From the NCBI RefSeq assembly GCF_036785885.1, contig NC_092323.1, forward strand, positions 16,438,501 through 16,502,500: a stretch of DNA of 64,000 nucleotides. Reading direction: 5' to 3'. Position numbers and translations under genes: made by a program. The notes under the pieces are model-generated. The model was given only the letters and a program-made list of their open reading frames with translations, made no database searches and was not told the origin of the DNA. Positions 45,336-56,915 of the stretch are shown in pieces. This stretch comes from Coffea arabica (lineage: Eukaryota; Streptophyta; Magnoliopsida; Gentianales; Rubiaceae). Every line of letters begins with the position of its first letter. Position 1 is the stretch's first letter.

Positions 45336-46015
45336 CCAATATATGTCCAAAAACTGGCCTTTTATTATTATTATCATATTTCTATTGGTCACTCATTAAG
45401 ATATATTTCAATAATCATATTTTTAAAAATATAAAATTAATTAGGAAAAGTAAATAAATGCACGGGACGTAGGTAAGATTAAATAGAAAAAGTATATAAA
45501 TGCAAGAAGAGCAATAATTATTAGTATGTGTATATACATGATAGGTTAAATGAATTTTAAGTGTATCAATGAGTGCTCAATGGATATCCGTTAAAAAAAT
45601 CCAATAATAAGCGTTGATTATTATAGTTTTTGTGTTTATAGTTCAAATGACTCATCTCACCATTCCATGTATTATTTCAGTTTTTGCAGGTTTGGTTTGT
45701 ATTGAATTATTAACATGTATTCCTTAAACTAGTTCATCATGTCCAGTAGAACTTTTTATTTCCATGAAGAAAAGGTCCCCTTTGACATTAATTGTTGGTA
45801 TGTTTTCAATTAATATACCATTTTGTGTTAGGAAGGTCTGATTGGTATTCAATTACTAATTTAACTATATATATATATATATATATATATCTTCCTTACA
45901 GTCCACCAAAGTCACTGTCATGACGTTCTAAGTCCTTGGACATTTAAATTTTCCCAATTTGTAATCCAGGCTGGTGATACCTATTCTTTGCGTGGAAATT
46001 GACCTTTATATGAGA

Positions 46016-46621
46016 TCAGACCCTATTTGATAATCTAATCCAATAATTAAATTTAACGGATTCAAATCTTAATACGTTTAGACGCATTTAATAACAAAAA
46101 ATCGAATATCTGAATTAATTAAGTGACATTAAATTTTCTTGCTCTAAAAATTAAATGATAATCTATTCATTTATTACTTAATATATATAATATACACTCA
46201 AATGTGTCAGATTTTGTCTAACATCCAAAAATGAAAGGAAGCTAAAATTGCACTATAGAGCACTCAAAATACGTGCAAGTATAGAACAAAACATGACACT
46301 TTGCATTGGTTACACACTAGAAGGAGATGCTATCTTAGTAATTCGGCTAATTTGGAGTAGTAGACATGAAAATCCTTCATGCAAGTGGCCTAATATTTAA
46401 GGATTTGCGTGCTGTGTTAAGGAGTAATATTGATGTCAATCAAGTTTCTTAAGATGCAAACAAAGTTGCGCATTAATTGGCACATTAGATGCAAATAGAG
46501 TTGTGTATTAATTGGGGCATTATACTAAAACAGCCAATTCTATTGACTCTCTATGGCATTCACCCCCAAACTTTGTTTATCAATTCGTGCTGATAGTATT
46601 TTTTTTTTCACTTATGGGTAC
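46016..46621. other. Intergenic, no gene seen
   Basis: AT-rich DNA between the duplicated UGT flank and the LTR element. A near-repeat (AAGTTGCGCATTAATTGG and AGTTGTGTATTAATTGG) occurs at 46465-46515. No gene was recognised. Confidence 0.45.
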
Positions 46622-47123
46622 TGTAGTGGGGCCCATACGCACGTCAGTTCAGTCTACACGCACGTTAGTTCGGCCCATGCGCGCGTTAGTTCGGACAGGA
46701 AGAACTGACTGACCTGGCAAGGCAGCTCAGACAGTCAGAGGGTAGTCCATGCGATTGCCGCCTCTCTAGTGGATGGACCTGGTGGGCCGCGACGCCCGAA
46801 CTTGTCAGGTCCAACAAGCGGAGCCCTAGGGGGAGTTTTCCTCCACTAAGGACTCATTGTCCTATAAGAAAACTATCACCCAAGACTCTATAAATACAAC
46901 ACATTAGGAAGACACAAGGCACGCCATTCATAGTTCAATATACTATCCCTTTGACCTCAAACCTCTATTGACTTGATCGTCAGAGTTGCTCCGGGGAATT
47001 AGCCCCGCTGTTTGTCCATCTGCAGGTCGGTTCGGTCACCTCGCCAGCCCGCTAGCTCGCTCCCTATCAGCTCGCTCAGCAGGTCACAGCTCAGCTCGAA
47101 TCTTATTTTTGGCAGTCGCATCA
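46622..47123 (+). repeat. 5' LTR
   Basis: 502 bp, TG...CA ends, TATA box TATAAATA at 46889-46896. Compared with the 3' LTR it lacks one AATTCGGTCCACACGCAC-type unit near its start and has an extra CTCGCTCCCTATCAG near its end. Otherwise they differ by scattered single bases. Confidence 0.93.
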
Positions 47124-47125
47124 AC

Positions 47126-47134
47126 TGGCGCCGT
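47126..47134 (+). other. Primer binding site
   Basis: TGGCGCCGT immediately follows the 5' LTR. It is complementary to the 3' end of plant tRNA-Asp for nine bases, as in many plant gypsy elements. Beyond that (CTATGGG) the match is lost. Confidence 0.65.
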
Positions 47135-47167
47135 CTATGGGAAAGAATTACTCTCTTTTGCAAAAAC

Positions 47168-48648
47168 ATGCTGAAAACTAGATCCCAGAGGAACGTGAAC
47201 GGATCTAAGGGGAACGAGCAGAGTGATCCACAACACCCCCGTCAAGATCCAATCTTGGAGAACGAGAGGATTGAGCTCTCGCGGATCCCGCCAGAGCAGC
47301 TGGTGCAATCGGTGGCGGCGAATCTGCCTACCTTCGAAGCCATTGTGAACTATCTGAAGGGACAATCCGGAGCCCATCCCGTTCAGGAACACAAGGCACG
47401 AAGGGCGAATAGAACGGGGCGGTCGGAATCTAGAACAGGGAGCCCTAGCCTCCGACCGAAGAGGGCACAAAAGGAGTTCACACGTGAGCAGGTCGAGGTT
47501 CTAGAGCCCTCCCAAAAGAACTTCTGAACTGATCACCCGGAGCCCATCCCAGGGCTCCCGCGGATGGAGTTCCCTCCCAGGAAAGAGGAATACCAGATGC
47601 AGGATCTGTTGCTGGATCCGGAGGTGGACAGGTACGCCGCCTCTCCCTTCGTACCGGATATCGAAGATTATCCGCTGCCCGCAAAGTTCAAAATACATTC
47701 CATGAAGTCCTATGATACGACCACGGACCCAGAAGATCACTTGTTCGCATTCCAGACACAGATGTGCTTGCAGACGTCTGCTGACGCAGTTAGGTTCAAG
47801 ACCTTCCCGATGTTCCTGGAGGGGAAGGCCCGTCAGTGGTTCCAGAGATTGCCTCCCAGGTTAGTTCGGTCCTTCAGCCAACTCGCACGGCTGTTCGCAG
47901 CTCAGTTCGTGTCCTCACGAGCCTTTTCCAAAAGCACGGCTCATTTGATGACAGTTCACCAGGGGCCTGATGAGTCACTGCTCGAGTATATGGTGCGCTT
48001 CAACAACGAGTTCCTTCAGATTCGGGACCGAGACGACAAGGTGATCATGGCTGCCTTCGTCAATGGATTGCTTAAACAGAAGCTGTATAGAGAGTTCGTA
48101 AAGAGACCTCCCAAGTCCGTCCCGGATATGCTAGACCGAGCTCATGAGAAAGCCAATGCCGAAGAGGCCAACCGCTTGAAGGGCGCACAGGAAAGGTTGA
48201 GGGACGACAGACGCAGGAAAGGAGCCGAACTGGAGGAGGTGCGACCTGGTCAAGGACGGAAGAACACTTTCGAACGCCTGCCCCGGAGTCGACCCTTTGA
48301 GAAAGAAAAGGCCCGGACCTCGCTCACAGCGCCCAGAGCCCGGGTTCTCGCCGTGATAGAACAACAAGGCCTCTCTCGCCCCCCCGACCACTAGCTGGTG
48401 ACAAAAGCCAGCGTGATCAGGGCTTGTATTGCGCTTACCATCGGGATGTAGGGCATAATACTGAGGACTGCCGTCACCTCAAGAAGGACATCGAAAAGCT
48501 GATCCGAAAAAGACACCTCAAGCTGTTCATCCGCGATGGACAGACCGACCAGAAGCCAGGGGGTACAAGCGAGAACGTGCGAGTAGCTTACGCGACCGAT
48601 CTCGGGGCCCCCGAGACCGAACTCCCGAACAAGGGGTGTAGAACCTAG
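47168..48648 (+). pseudogene. Retrotransposon gag (broken)
   Basis: The frame opens with ATG at 47168. The retrotransposon gag domain is clear (LEGKARQWFQRLPP, SFSQLARLFAAQF, ESLLEYMVRFNNEFLQI). An in-frame TGA at 47525-47527 breaks it before the domain, a change that fits CGA to TGA. The frame resumes at once and ends at 48394. A one-base slip in a run of seven C (48379-48385) separates it from a zinc-knuckle-like segment (YCAYHRDVGHNTEDCRHL) that continues in the next frame to 48648. Confidence 0.85.
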
Positions 48649-48653
48649 TTGGG

Positions 48654-49062
48654 GTGATCAACACTATTGCGGGAGGACCTGTCGGGGGAGATAGCCATAC
48701 GGCTCAACGGAATAACCGACCTCCTCCCAGTGGGGAGAGTTCGAACAAACGTTTGAAGATGTATGAGGAGATTATCTATGGACCTGAGGATGCGGTACCA
48801 CTTGTCTCTAATAATCATAAGGTCATTGTGATAGAGATCAAAATGTGCAATTACAAAGTAAAAAAGGTATACATAGATAATGGGAGTGCCATCGATGTAC
48901 TGTATTACAAGACCTTCAAAGAGCTGCAACTGGAGGATAAGCAGCTCATCCCAGTCCGCACTCCCCTGATACGCTTCGCAGGTCCGCCAGTGAGTCCTGA
49001 GGGAATGGTAACCCTCATGGTCACGGTAGGGGAGTCTCCGAACTGTCCCGGTCAATTTTGCA
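48654..49062 (+). pseudogene. Retrotransposon aspartic protease
   Basis: The frame contains YIDNGSAIDVLY, the Asp-x-Gly-Ser active-site pattern of retropepsins, followed by a flap-like region and RFAGPPVSPEG. Near 49035 a one-base slip moves the frame. The next frame continues through VNFAVVNEPSSYNMILGR, the conserved end of the protease leading to RT. Confidence 0.75.
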
Positions 49063-50949
49063 GTGGTGAATGAGCCGTCCTCTTACAATATGATACTGGG
49101 ACGACTAACCGTAAACGCATTCCGAGCCTTTTGCTCGACTTTACACTTTAGCATGAAATTTTTCACACCTGCAGGGGTAGTTGAGGTGTTAGGGTACCCA
49201 GAAGTAGTTAGGCCCTGCTACATTGTGACCCTCAAGGGCAAGGAGAAACTGGTAATTCAAACAGCCTATCTAGAGCCCTGGGAGCCTGCGGAGAAGGAGG
49301 AGACGCTAGAGACAGACGAGGGCCTGATCGAACTGCCCATCTGCCCGGAGCGGCCCGACCGCGTGGTCAAGACCGGCTCCTGCCTGAGCGAGTTGACGCG
49401 GAGGGCATTAAAATCTCTCCTAGAGGAATACGTCGAGATTTTCACGTGGAGTGCTGACGACATGCCCGGAATTCTGCCCGATCTGGCAGTTCATAAGTTA
49501 CATGTAGACCCAAACGTCCGACTGGTGAAACAAAAGAAAAGAAACTTCGCTCCCGAACGAAATGAAGTCGTCAAGGAAGAGGTAGGCAAGCTCTTGGAGG
49601 CCAAAATCGTGAAGGAAATCTACTATCCGACCTGGCTGGTCAACCCTGTGCTGGTCAAAAAAGATGACAGGGCTTGGAGGATGTGCTTGGATTTCACCGA
49701 CCTGAATAAAGCTTGCCCAAAGGATTGCTACCCGCTTCCCCGAATCAATCAGCTGGTGGATTCAACTACGGGATGCGAGATCTTTTGCTTTCTGGATGCC
49801 TTTAAGGGGTATCACCAGATAGCCCTGAATGAGGAGAACCAAGAGAAGATCTCGTTTATCACCGAATACGGCACATATTGTTATACCAACATGCCATTTG
49901 GGCTGAAGAACGCTGGCGCGATCGATCAGAGGTTAGTCAACAAGCTGTTCAAGAACCAGATCGACCGCAACATGGAGGTCTAGGTGGATGACATGTTGGT
50001 GAAAAGTCGAACTCAGGAGCAGTTCATCACCGATCTCCGAGAGATCTTTGACGTCCTTCGGAGCTCACGGATGCTGTTGAACCCCAAGAAGTGCACCTTC
50101 GGAGTTAGGTAGGGCAAGTTCCTTGGGTACATGATATCCAAGAACGGAGTGAGAGCTAACCCCGACAAGGTGAAAGCCATCATGGACATGCCTCCCTCCC
50201 GAAACATAAAGGAGGTCCAGCGATTAGCTGGCAGGATGGCGGCTTTAAACAAGTTCCTGTCGAAATCTGCAGTCTGGGGTTCCCCTTTCTTCAAAATCCT
50301 GAGAAGAGGTCCCCAATTCGAATGGACCTCTGAGTACCAGAAAGTATTCGACGAGCTGAAGGCTCATATTACTCAGTTGTCAGCCTTGACCTCCCCCGTA
50401 CAAGGAGAGACCCTGTTTATATATCTAGCGGTGGGAGAAGAGGCAATCAGTGCAGTGCTAGTTCGGGAGGAGGACAAAGTCCAGAAGCCTATGTACTATG
50501 TCAGCCGAGCCCTGCAAGGAGCAGAGTCAAGATACATTGCGGTTGAACGGTATGTTCTAACGTTAGTTCACGCGGCCTGAAAGCTCAGGTTGTACTTTCA
50601 AATTCACCCCGTAATAGTGGTAACCGACCAGCCCCTGAAACAAATCCTCTCCAAACCCGATGTATCAGGAAGGATGGTGAAGTGGACTGTGGAGCTATCT
50701 GAGTACGATCTCGGCTATCAGTCCCGTACGGCCATCAAGGCCCAAGCATTAGCGGATTTTATAGCAGAAGGTGTCTCTTTCCGACTGCAGGAAGTCGAGG
50801 CCGAGCTGACCAGAGACACAGCTGACGTCGAACAGGCCGGAGAAGCTGCCGAGGTCACACAGGCCGAAAGAGCAGCCAAGGCTGAGCTGACCGAAACGCG
50901 GCTAAGGTCAAGCAGGCCGGAGAAATTGCCGAGGTCACACAGGCCATAA
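49063..50949 (+). pseudogene. Reverse transcriptase and first RNase H (broken)
   Basis: One frame carries the RT palm and fingers (WRMCLDFTDLNKACPKD, LDAFKGYHQI, FGLKNAG). The catalytic YVDD motif is interrupted: TAG (49981-49983) stands directly before VDD in place of the aromatic residue. Further in-frame stops are TAG at 50110 and TGA at 50578. The RNase H part (ISAVLVREED, YYVSRALQGAE, VVTDQPLKQIL) follows. The frame ends in an Ala/Glu-rich tandem linker (50780-51055) where another frameshift lies near 50895. Confidence 0.85.
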
Positions 50950-51057
50950 GGGCAGCCGAAGCCGAGCAGACCAGAGAAGCAGTCGAGACCAAATGGACCG
51001 AAGAAGTTGCGGAGGTCGGACAAGCCGGAGAGGCTGCAAGGCAGGCCATTTCGACCT

Positions 51058-51668
51058 AGACGTTGTTTGTGGATGATGCATTGAGTAAAGAAGGGTGTGG
51101 AGCTGGACTCCTCTTAACCAGCCCCACGAGGGAAGAACTAGCCTACGCCCTAAGGTTTGATTTCAGGGCCTCCAATAACGAGTCCGAATATGAAACCCTG
51201 ATCGCGGGGATGGTGATAGCTCAAAAATTGGGGGCTGAGTCTATAAAGATCTACAGCAACTCGCAGCTGATAGTGAACCAAGTGTTGGGAAACTACGAAG
51301 TCAAAAAAGAACCACTGAAGAGGTACGTCGCCAAGGTGCAGGAACTAAGAACTCAGTTCAAACTATTCGCGCTCGAACATGTCCCGCGAAGCTGAAATAA
51401 GAGAGCGGATGCTCTGTCCAAACTAGCCTCCACCTCGTTGGGCACGCTGAATAAGGAGGTGCTGGTGGAGGTCGTCAGAGGTCGGGCATATGATCAGTTG
51501 GACGCGGCAATTATTCAAGTAATGGGCTTATGGATGGATCCCATTGTGCGGTACCTAGCCAATGGAGAGCTCCCCTCAAGTAGGGTAGTGGCACGCAGGA
51601 TCCTCCTCAAGTCGCAGGGATATGTGCTCACGAATGGAGTGCTCTACAGGAAATCCTATCTACGTCCA
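51058..51668 (+). pseudogene. Second (archaeal-type) RNase H
   Basis: FVDDALSKEGCGAG, NNESEYETLIAG, SNSQLIVNQV and KRADALSK are the four catalytic blocks of the extra RNase H found in Tat-lineage elements. The third block has Asn where the catalytic Asp of SDSQ normally stands (AAC, consistent with GAC to AAC). TAG at 51058 occupies the usual Trp codon before LFVD, and TGA at 51393 lies before NKRADALSK. The domain would be inactive. Confidence 0.8.
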
Positions 51669-52760
51669 TGACTGAGGTGCGTAACTGCAGAGGAAGGGGA
51701 CTACATCATGCGCGAGCTGCATGAGGGTCTCTGCGGAAACCACGTCGGCCCAAGGGTTTTGGCCAAAAAGGGAATGCTGTCTGGGTATTACTAGCCTACC
51801 ATCTTCCTGGACTCGGCTGAACTGGTAGCACGGTGCAGGTCGTGCCAACTGCATGTCCCAGTTCATCACGCCCCAACACAGGAGATGGTCCCGCTTCAGA
51901 GCCTCTGGTCGTTCTTTCAATGGGGAGTCGACCTGCTGGGCCTGTTTCCCCGAGGTCCAGGAGGTTATGAATATGTGGTGGTGGCCGTTGACTACTTTAC
52001 TAAATGGGTAGAGGCCGAACCACTCAACATCATCAGTAGCAGGGCGGTCCAGAAGTTTCTCTGGAGGAACATTGTTTGTCGGTTCGGCATACCTCGAGTC
52101 CTGGTCTCAAACAACGGTCGACAGTTTGCCGATAGTTCTCTTCAAAGTTGGTGCTCAGAGCTCGGGATCAGACAACACTTCACCTCGGTAGGTCACCCCC
52201 AAACCAATGATCAGGTAGAAAACGTCAATAGAACTATCCTGCACGGCTTGAAAACACGGATAGAGTCCGCTCGGGCTGGGTAGATCGACGAACTGCCTAC
52301 CATACTATGGGCTTACCGAACTACTTCTCGAACTGCCACCCAGGAGACCCCCTTTGCCCTGACCTACGGGGCAGAGGCCCTGATTCCTGCGGAGATTGGT
52401 GTTCCCTCGGGCAGGGTTCAAAATTTCATAGCTCAGGACAACGAGGACCAACTACGTCTCAACTTGGATCTGCTCGAACAAAGGAGAGAAGAAACGGCTA
52501 TACGTATGGCTAAGTATAAAGGACAGGTCGTACGACACTACAATGCTAGGGTGAGACACCTCTCCTTCAAACCAGGGGACCTAGTCTTGCGAAAGAATAC
52601 CGTGAGTCGGATTCGGGGTATAGGCAAGTTGGATCCGAACTGGGAGGGCCCCTATGCGGTGAAGGAGGCAGACCGAGTTGGATACTGCAAGTTAGCACAC
52701 CTTTGTGGAGAAGAAGTCCCGCGTTCTTGGCATAATTCCAACTTGAGGATCTTTCATTAA
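51669..52760 (+). pseudogene. Retrotransposon integrase (broken)
   Basis: The HHCC zinc finger is present (MRELHEGLCGNH, CRSCQ), then the DDE core. The first Asp is in WGVDLLG, and the Glu is in QVENVNRTI. The second Asp is Asn (LVSNNGRQF for the usual SDNG), again a G to A change. In-frame stops are TGA 51669, TAG 51792 (after GYY, where Trp is conserved) and TAG 52281 (Trp of the W-x-DELP-type motif). The C-terminal chromo-like tail GPYAVKEADRVGYCKLAHL and final stop at 52758-52760 are intact. Confidence 0.85.
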
Positions 52761-53145
52761 GAGTTCAGCTCGTGCAAGGCCTACGCTCCGACAGGAGGGA
52801 GGCCAGCTCATGCATGTCAGGTCGTTCACATATCTAGATTTTTATTAATGTCAATGTATTCAGTTAAGGATGAATTATCTCGCATAAGTTAAAAAGCCAG
52901 CTCGTGCTTACCGAAATCAATACCAGTTCGCACAAGTGTATTCTGATGTTATGGCAAGAAAGTTATGAATGAAAAATGCGGCTAAGTGTCAAGCAAAAGA
53001 AAAGTTTCATTCCATAAAAAAGAAATGTACAAGAGAGAGCCGAGCTCATACAAAAGTGAACTGTGATTAGACAGTTCGGATCTCTATCCTAGGATCCTAC
53101 TCTAGTTTTCTCCCTCTTCCTCCTCCTGTTCGAATTCAGGAGTGG

Positions 53146-55227
53146 TCACCGGCAGCAGAGGATCGACAACCAGATCTGCCAGCTTCCGCCCGCGTGAATA
53201 GCCCTCCACCAGGCGGTCGACCTGTTCCACAGCACTGGGGTGTTCAGAATGGCCATGTCGCCCATGAAGTCATCCGATCTCAGGAAGGCCCGAACACCTT
53301 CCTGGCGTCCTTCAGTCCTGGCCGCTTCCACCTGGGCTGATAGCTCGGCGCCTCTTTGCTGCTCCTCCTTCAGCTGGGAGGTCAGCTCAGCGTTCTTCTT
53401 CAGCTCCAGCTCGAAGTTCGAGTGGACCTGCGCGAGTTGCCTTTTCAAGCCCTCAGCCTCAGCTGTAGCAGCTTCGTGCTGACTTAGCAGCTTTTCATTA
53501 GCTGCTCTCGTCTCGCTCATTAGTGGGAGCAGGCTCTCGTAGCGCCTATCCAGCTCGGGACCGACCACGTTCATCTGGCAAGTCGATTTCAGAGAACAGA
53601 TCAGTCTTGAGAGAAGGTAACTTTGATCAACAAGAGCGAGCAAAGGAGTGACGAAACTGACCTGAGCTGCTCTCGTGTAATAATAGTCGAGGAGGTCGGG
53701 AGGATTCATGGTCTTGACCAGGTTGTAGTCCCACGGAAGGATGACCCAGTGCACGAGCTCCCGAACCACCTCCGGGAACTGAACTCGATCATTAATGGAC
53801 AGCTTCCATTGAGGACAGAAGTGCATGGGGTGCTGATATGTGACCAGCCGAGTCTGGGGGTCGAAGAGCAAGGTGCTCTGGTGCTGCTACAGATTAAGAG
53901 GAGCCTCAGCTAGGGCCTACTCCTCGGGGGTGTTGACGCCATAGTGACCGGCCTGGGCAGGGTTAGGCGTCGGCCCCTCCTCCCGAGCTGGGGACGAGAT
54001 CGTCTCCACCTTGACTCTCTTATCAGTGGTCTTCTTCTTCTTCTTCTTCCCAGGCTCAGCAGCTTTGGAGGACTTAGCAGAGACTGGTTGAACTGGCGGG
54101 ACAGGTGCTGAGCTGGCCGGGATTGTCGAGGGAGCTTGAGTGGGTGCGCTCGAGCTGTCGGTGCCCCCGATAGTCAAGAGAGCTGCGAAAACCTCTTCAC
54201 TGCAAAAAAACAAAGCCCAAGCAGTTAGCAATCACACGAGCTGGAACCCTAGCTCCAGCAAACAAAAAACAAGGACAAGAAGATTACAGGTGGCCAGCTC
54301 GTCCGGGAAAAGAGCTGTACTTTCGGGGGACAGATCTGAGGAATTAGCTCGGATCAGTCCAGCCGCCCAGAATTGGGCCTCATGTCCGAGCTGAGTAGGC
54401 GAGTGAGTTCGGACACAAGGAGCGGGGAAGGAATGAGATCAGAAACTTGAGTCTCCGCTCTCCAAGTCGGGGGAGGAAGGCCTAGGTTTTTCACATAAAA
54501 GAACTGGGGCTTCCAGTCCTTGATAGAGGAAGGCACCCCCGCGAATAGTTCGAGGGTAGGGATTTTTGCTCCGCTCCTACGAGCGAAGTAGAACCACCCG
54601 GGCACTTTGCCGCTAATCTTCATTTGGAAGAAAGCTCGAAACAAATCAAGTGAAAAGGGGATCTCGAGCACGCGGCAAAGAATGAAAAAACCTATGATGG
54701 AACGAACAGCATTTGGGATGAGTTGGGTTATGCGGATGCCCCAGAAAGTGAGGATCTCGAAAAGGAAATTGGGGATAGGAAGGCGAAGGCCGGCCATCAG
54801 CTGGTCCCTGTAGATCACCACGAATCCGGGAGGAGGTCGACTAGCAACCTCTCCAGGTCGGGCGGCCCTGGGTTCGAACTGGGCAGGGATATCATACTTC
54901 TCTGCCAGTTCGTCGACATCTTTCTGCTCCAGGGCTGGGGGAATAGTGTCGACCTCGCCGAAGTCGCCACCAGGTCCCCGCTACTGTTTGATCTGGAGCT
55001 GCTCGTTCAACAGCTCCGACAGGGGGCTCATTGGGTTGCTCGGACAAACTCATTATTCTAGCAGGAGACAGAATGGGGGAAGGTATGAACTCTGACCCGG
55101 ATGAACTAGAAGAAGAAGAGGAACTAGATGAGGTAGAAGAGCTGATATCTACAAGTATGGGGCGAGCTACCCAACGCCTAGGGGCTGAACTGGTAACGTC
55201 AGAGCGTTCAGAGGAAGAAGAAGACAT
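53146..55227 (-). pseudogene. Antisense reading frames of the LTR element
   Basis: Between integrase and the 3' LTR, coding-like sequence lies on the minus strand. From its 5' end there is an ATG at 55227 and a Ser-rich head (poly-Ser from AGAAGAAG repeats). Next is a globular part resembling the plant 'putative gypsy type transposon' family (PF04195): GWFYFARR, LFAGVPSSIKDWK, FFYVKNLG. A Lys/Pro/Ala-rich linker with a KKKKKK run follows, and then a long coiled coil (ETRAANEKLL to QVEAARTEG, 53290-53500). The blocks are in different frames. Possible intron borders are seen (TTTTTTGCAG before 54199, GACTTGCCAG near 53573), and two TAG codons lie near 53890-53930. Extra antisense ORFs are known in Athila/Tat elements. 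Function is unknown. Confidence 0.6.
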
Positions 55228-55668
55228 AAAAAGGGAAAGGGAACTTACTGGTGAAAGGAGGAGGTCGGATGAAAGACTGATCTAAGGAGTGCGCGAACTG
55301 ACCCTGGGCTCTTAAAGTAAGACGAGCGGACGGACTCTCGAAAGAAAGGAGAATGAAGAAACGAACTGGAAAGCAAGGAGGCGAATTGATGAAGCGAAAG
55401 AAGGGGAGTGAAAGTGACGCCTGGGGGGCCTATTTATAGGCAACCCTCAGGGTGGGAAAGCGAAGGGGCGCACATTTATTTTCGAATTTATATCGGGAAC
55501 TGTCATTATGAGTCGAGGTGACGGTTGAGGTAATGGGTATATGAACCGACGCGACGGTTACTCGGGTGGATGCCAGACGGGGGCCCCACGCCAAACTGAC
55601 ACGATGCCTTCAAATTCGGCCTAGACTCATGCGACTACTCGATGACCCTAGACTAAAGGGGGGGCTAG

Positions 55669-56176
55669 TGTAGTGGGGCCCATACGCACGTCAGTTCGGT
55701 CCACACACACGTCAATTCGGTCCACACGCACGTTAGTTCGGCCCATACGCGCATCAGTTCGGACAGGAAGAACTGACTGACCTGGCAGGGCAGCTCGGAC
55801 AATCAGAGGGTAGTCCATGTGATTGCCGCCTCTAGAGTGGATGGGCCTGGTGGGCCGCGACGCCCGAACTTGTCGGGTCCAACAAGCGGAGCCCTAGGGG
55901 GAGTTTTCCTCCGCTAAGGACTCATTGTCCTATAAGGAAACTATCACTCAGGACTCTATAAATACAACACATTGGGAAGACACAAGGTACGCCATTCATA
56001 GTTCAATATACTATCCCTTTGACCTCAAACCTCTACTGACTTAATCGTCGGAGTTGCTCCGGGGAACTAGCCCCACTGTTTGTCCATCTGCAGGTCGGTT
56101 CGGTCACCTCGCCAGCCCGCCAACTCGCTCAGCAGGTCACAGCTCAACTCGGATCTTGTTTTTGGCAATCGCATCA
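55669..56176 (+). repeat. 3' LTR
   Basis: 508 bp, a direct repeat of the 5' LTR with TATAAATA at 55957-55964. It is preceded by the purine tract AAAGGGGGGG and followed by GGTAT, the likely target copy. It differs from the 5' LTR by a few indels and single-base changes. Confidence 0.93.
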
Positions 56177-56690
56177 GGTATCGTAGCTTTTTGGCCAAAC
56201 TAATCCCTTAAGGTTATATATAGAGTCTTGACCAAGAATATACTGCAAAGTAGCACATAGGGTTCAATTACGGGATCTACTGATAACTACCAGGCTACGG
56301 AACCGATTGGACTACCCGCAGTGGGTAATAAATCTAGTAATAAAGGTTTGGTTTTTCTAATGGGTGACTAAAGGTACTCATTAACACATCTAATATTCAT
56401 CTAACCTATCATATATATGAACATACTAATAATTATTATTCTCTTTTGTATTTATATATTTTTCCTATCCTATTTAATTTTACCCTTCCTCCCTTGTATT
56501 TATTTGCTTTTTCTAATTAAACTTATATTTTTATAAATATAAGATCTAAAAGATATCTTAATGAGTGCCATGTGAGCACTCGATGTTAGGCAAATCGATA
56601 AAAATTTTCTTTCTATAAAAAAATAAATAAATATAAGTAGCCCATTTAAGCATACCACGGCACATTTATACTTTTTAGAAATTAAAACAC
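56177..56690. other. Intergenic flank between LTR element and bL17m promoter
   Basis: About 0.5 kb of AT-rich DNA. It continues the host sequence interrupted by the LTR element at 46621. No gene was recognised. Confidence 0.5.
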
Positions 56691-56808
56691 AGGCCCAAGC
56701 CTGCGTCCTATATGCAGAAAGCCCAAAATTGATGCGTCATTGACGAAATATACAGTATTGCTTCACGAAACCTCTTCTTCCCTTTTGCCTTTTCAGTGCA
56801 TAGGGTTT
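56691..56808 (+). promoter_or_regulatory. Telo-box and GCCCA motifs of the bL17m gene
   Basis: TAGGGTTT (56801-56808) is a telo-box (AAACCCTA on the other strand), about 108 bases before the start codon. Upstream, AGGCCCAAG (56692-56700) and AGCCCAAAA (56719-56727) are site-II-like GCCCA elements. The pairing of telo-box with site II is characteristic of plant ribosomal-protein and mitochondrial-biogenesis promoters. Use is inferred. Confidence 0.6.
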
Positions 56809-56915
56809 TAGCATTTTGAGCTATCATTCTCTCTCGCTCACTGCGTGTTTTTGAGTGTGTGTAGTGTGTGTCCTTTTTCTTTTCTTTCTTGAATTATTGA
56901 ATTTTTATTATCAAA

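Larger units (their letters stand above)
44067..46015. repeat. UGT upstream segment, partner of 26.6-28.2 kb
   Basis: This DNA matches the upstream region of copy A in order (see the entry at 26599). It contains two additions absent from copy A: the MITE at 44853-45018, and about 0.6 kb at 45105-45680 that holds UGT start fragment D. An (AT)n run lies at 45868-45890. Confidence 0.65.
46622..56176 (+). mobile_element. Ty3/gypsy LTR retrotransposon, Tat-like, 9.56 kb
   Basis: Complete in structure. Two LTRs (46622-47123 and 55669-56176) start TGTAGTGGGG and end GCATCA. The target sites are GGTAC before and GGTAT after (4 of 5 bases). A primer site TGGCGCCGT lies three bases after the 5' LTR, and a purine tract AAAGGGGGGG (55655-55664) lies just before the 3' LTR. 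The domain order is gag, protease, RT, RNase H, second RNase H, integrase, which defines Ty3/gypsy. The second, archaeal-type RNase H and the reading frames between integrase and 3' LTR point to the Tat lineage. Several stops and at least three frameshifts make it non-autonomous. It is far more GC-rich than the host DNA. Confidence 0.93.

Noticed and set aside
47135..47470. Antisense frame over the gag region
   Set aside because: Shadow of the GC-rich gag frame. The sense strand carries the recognisable gag protein.
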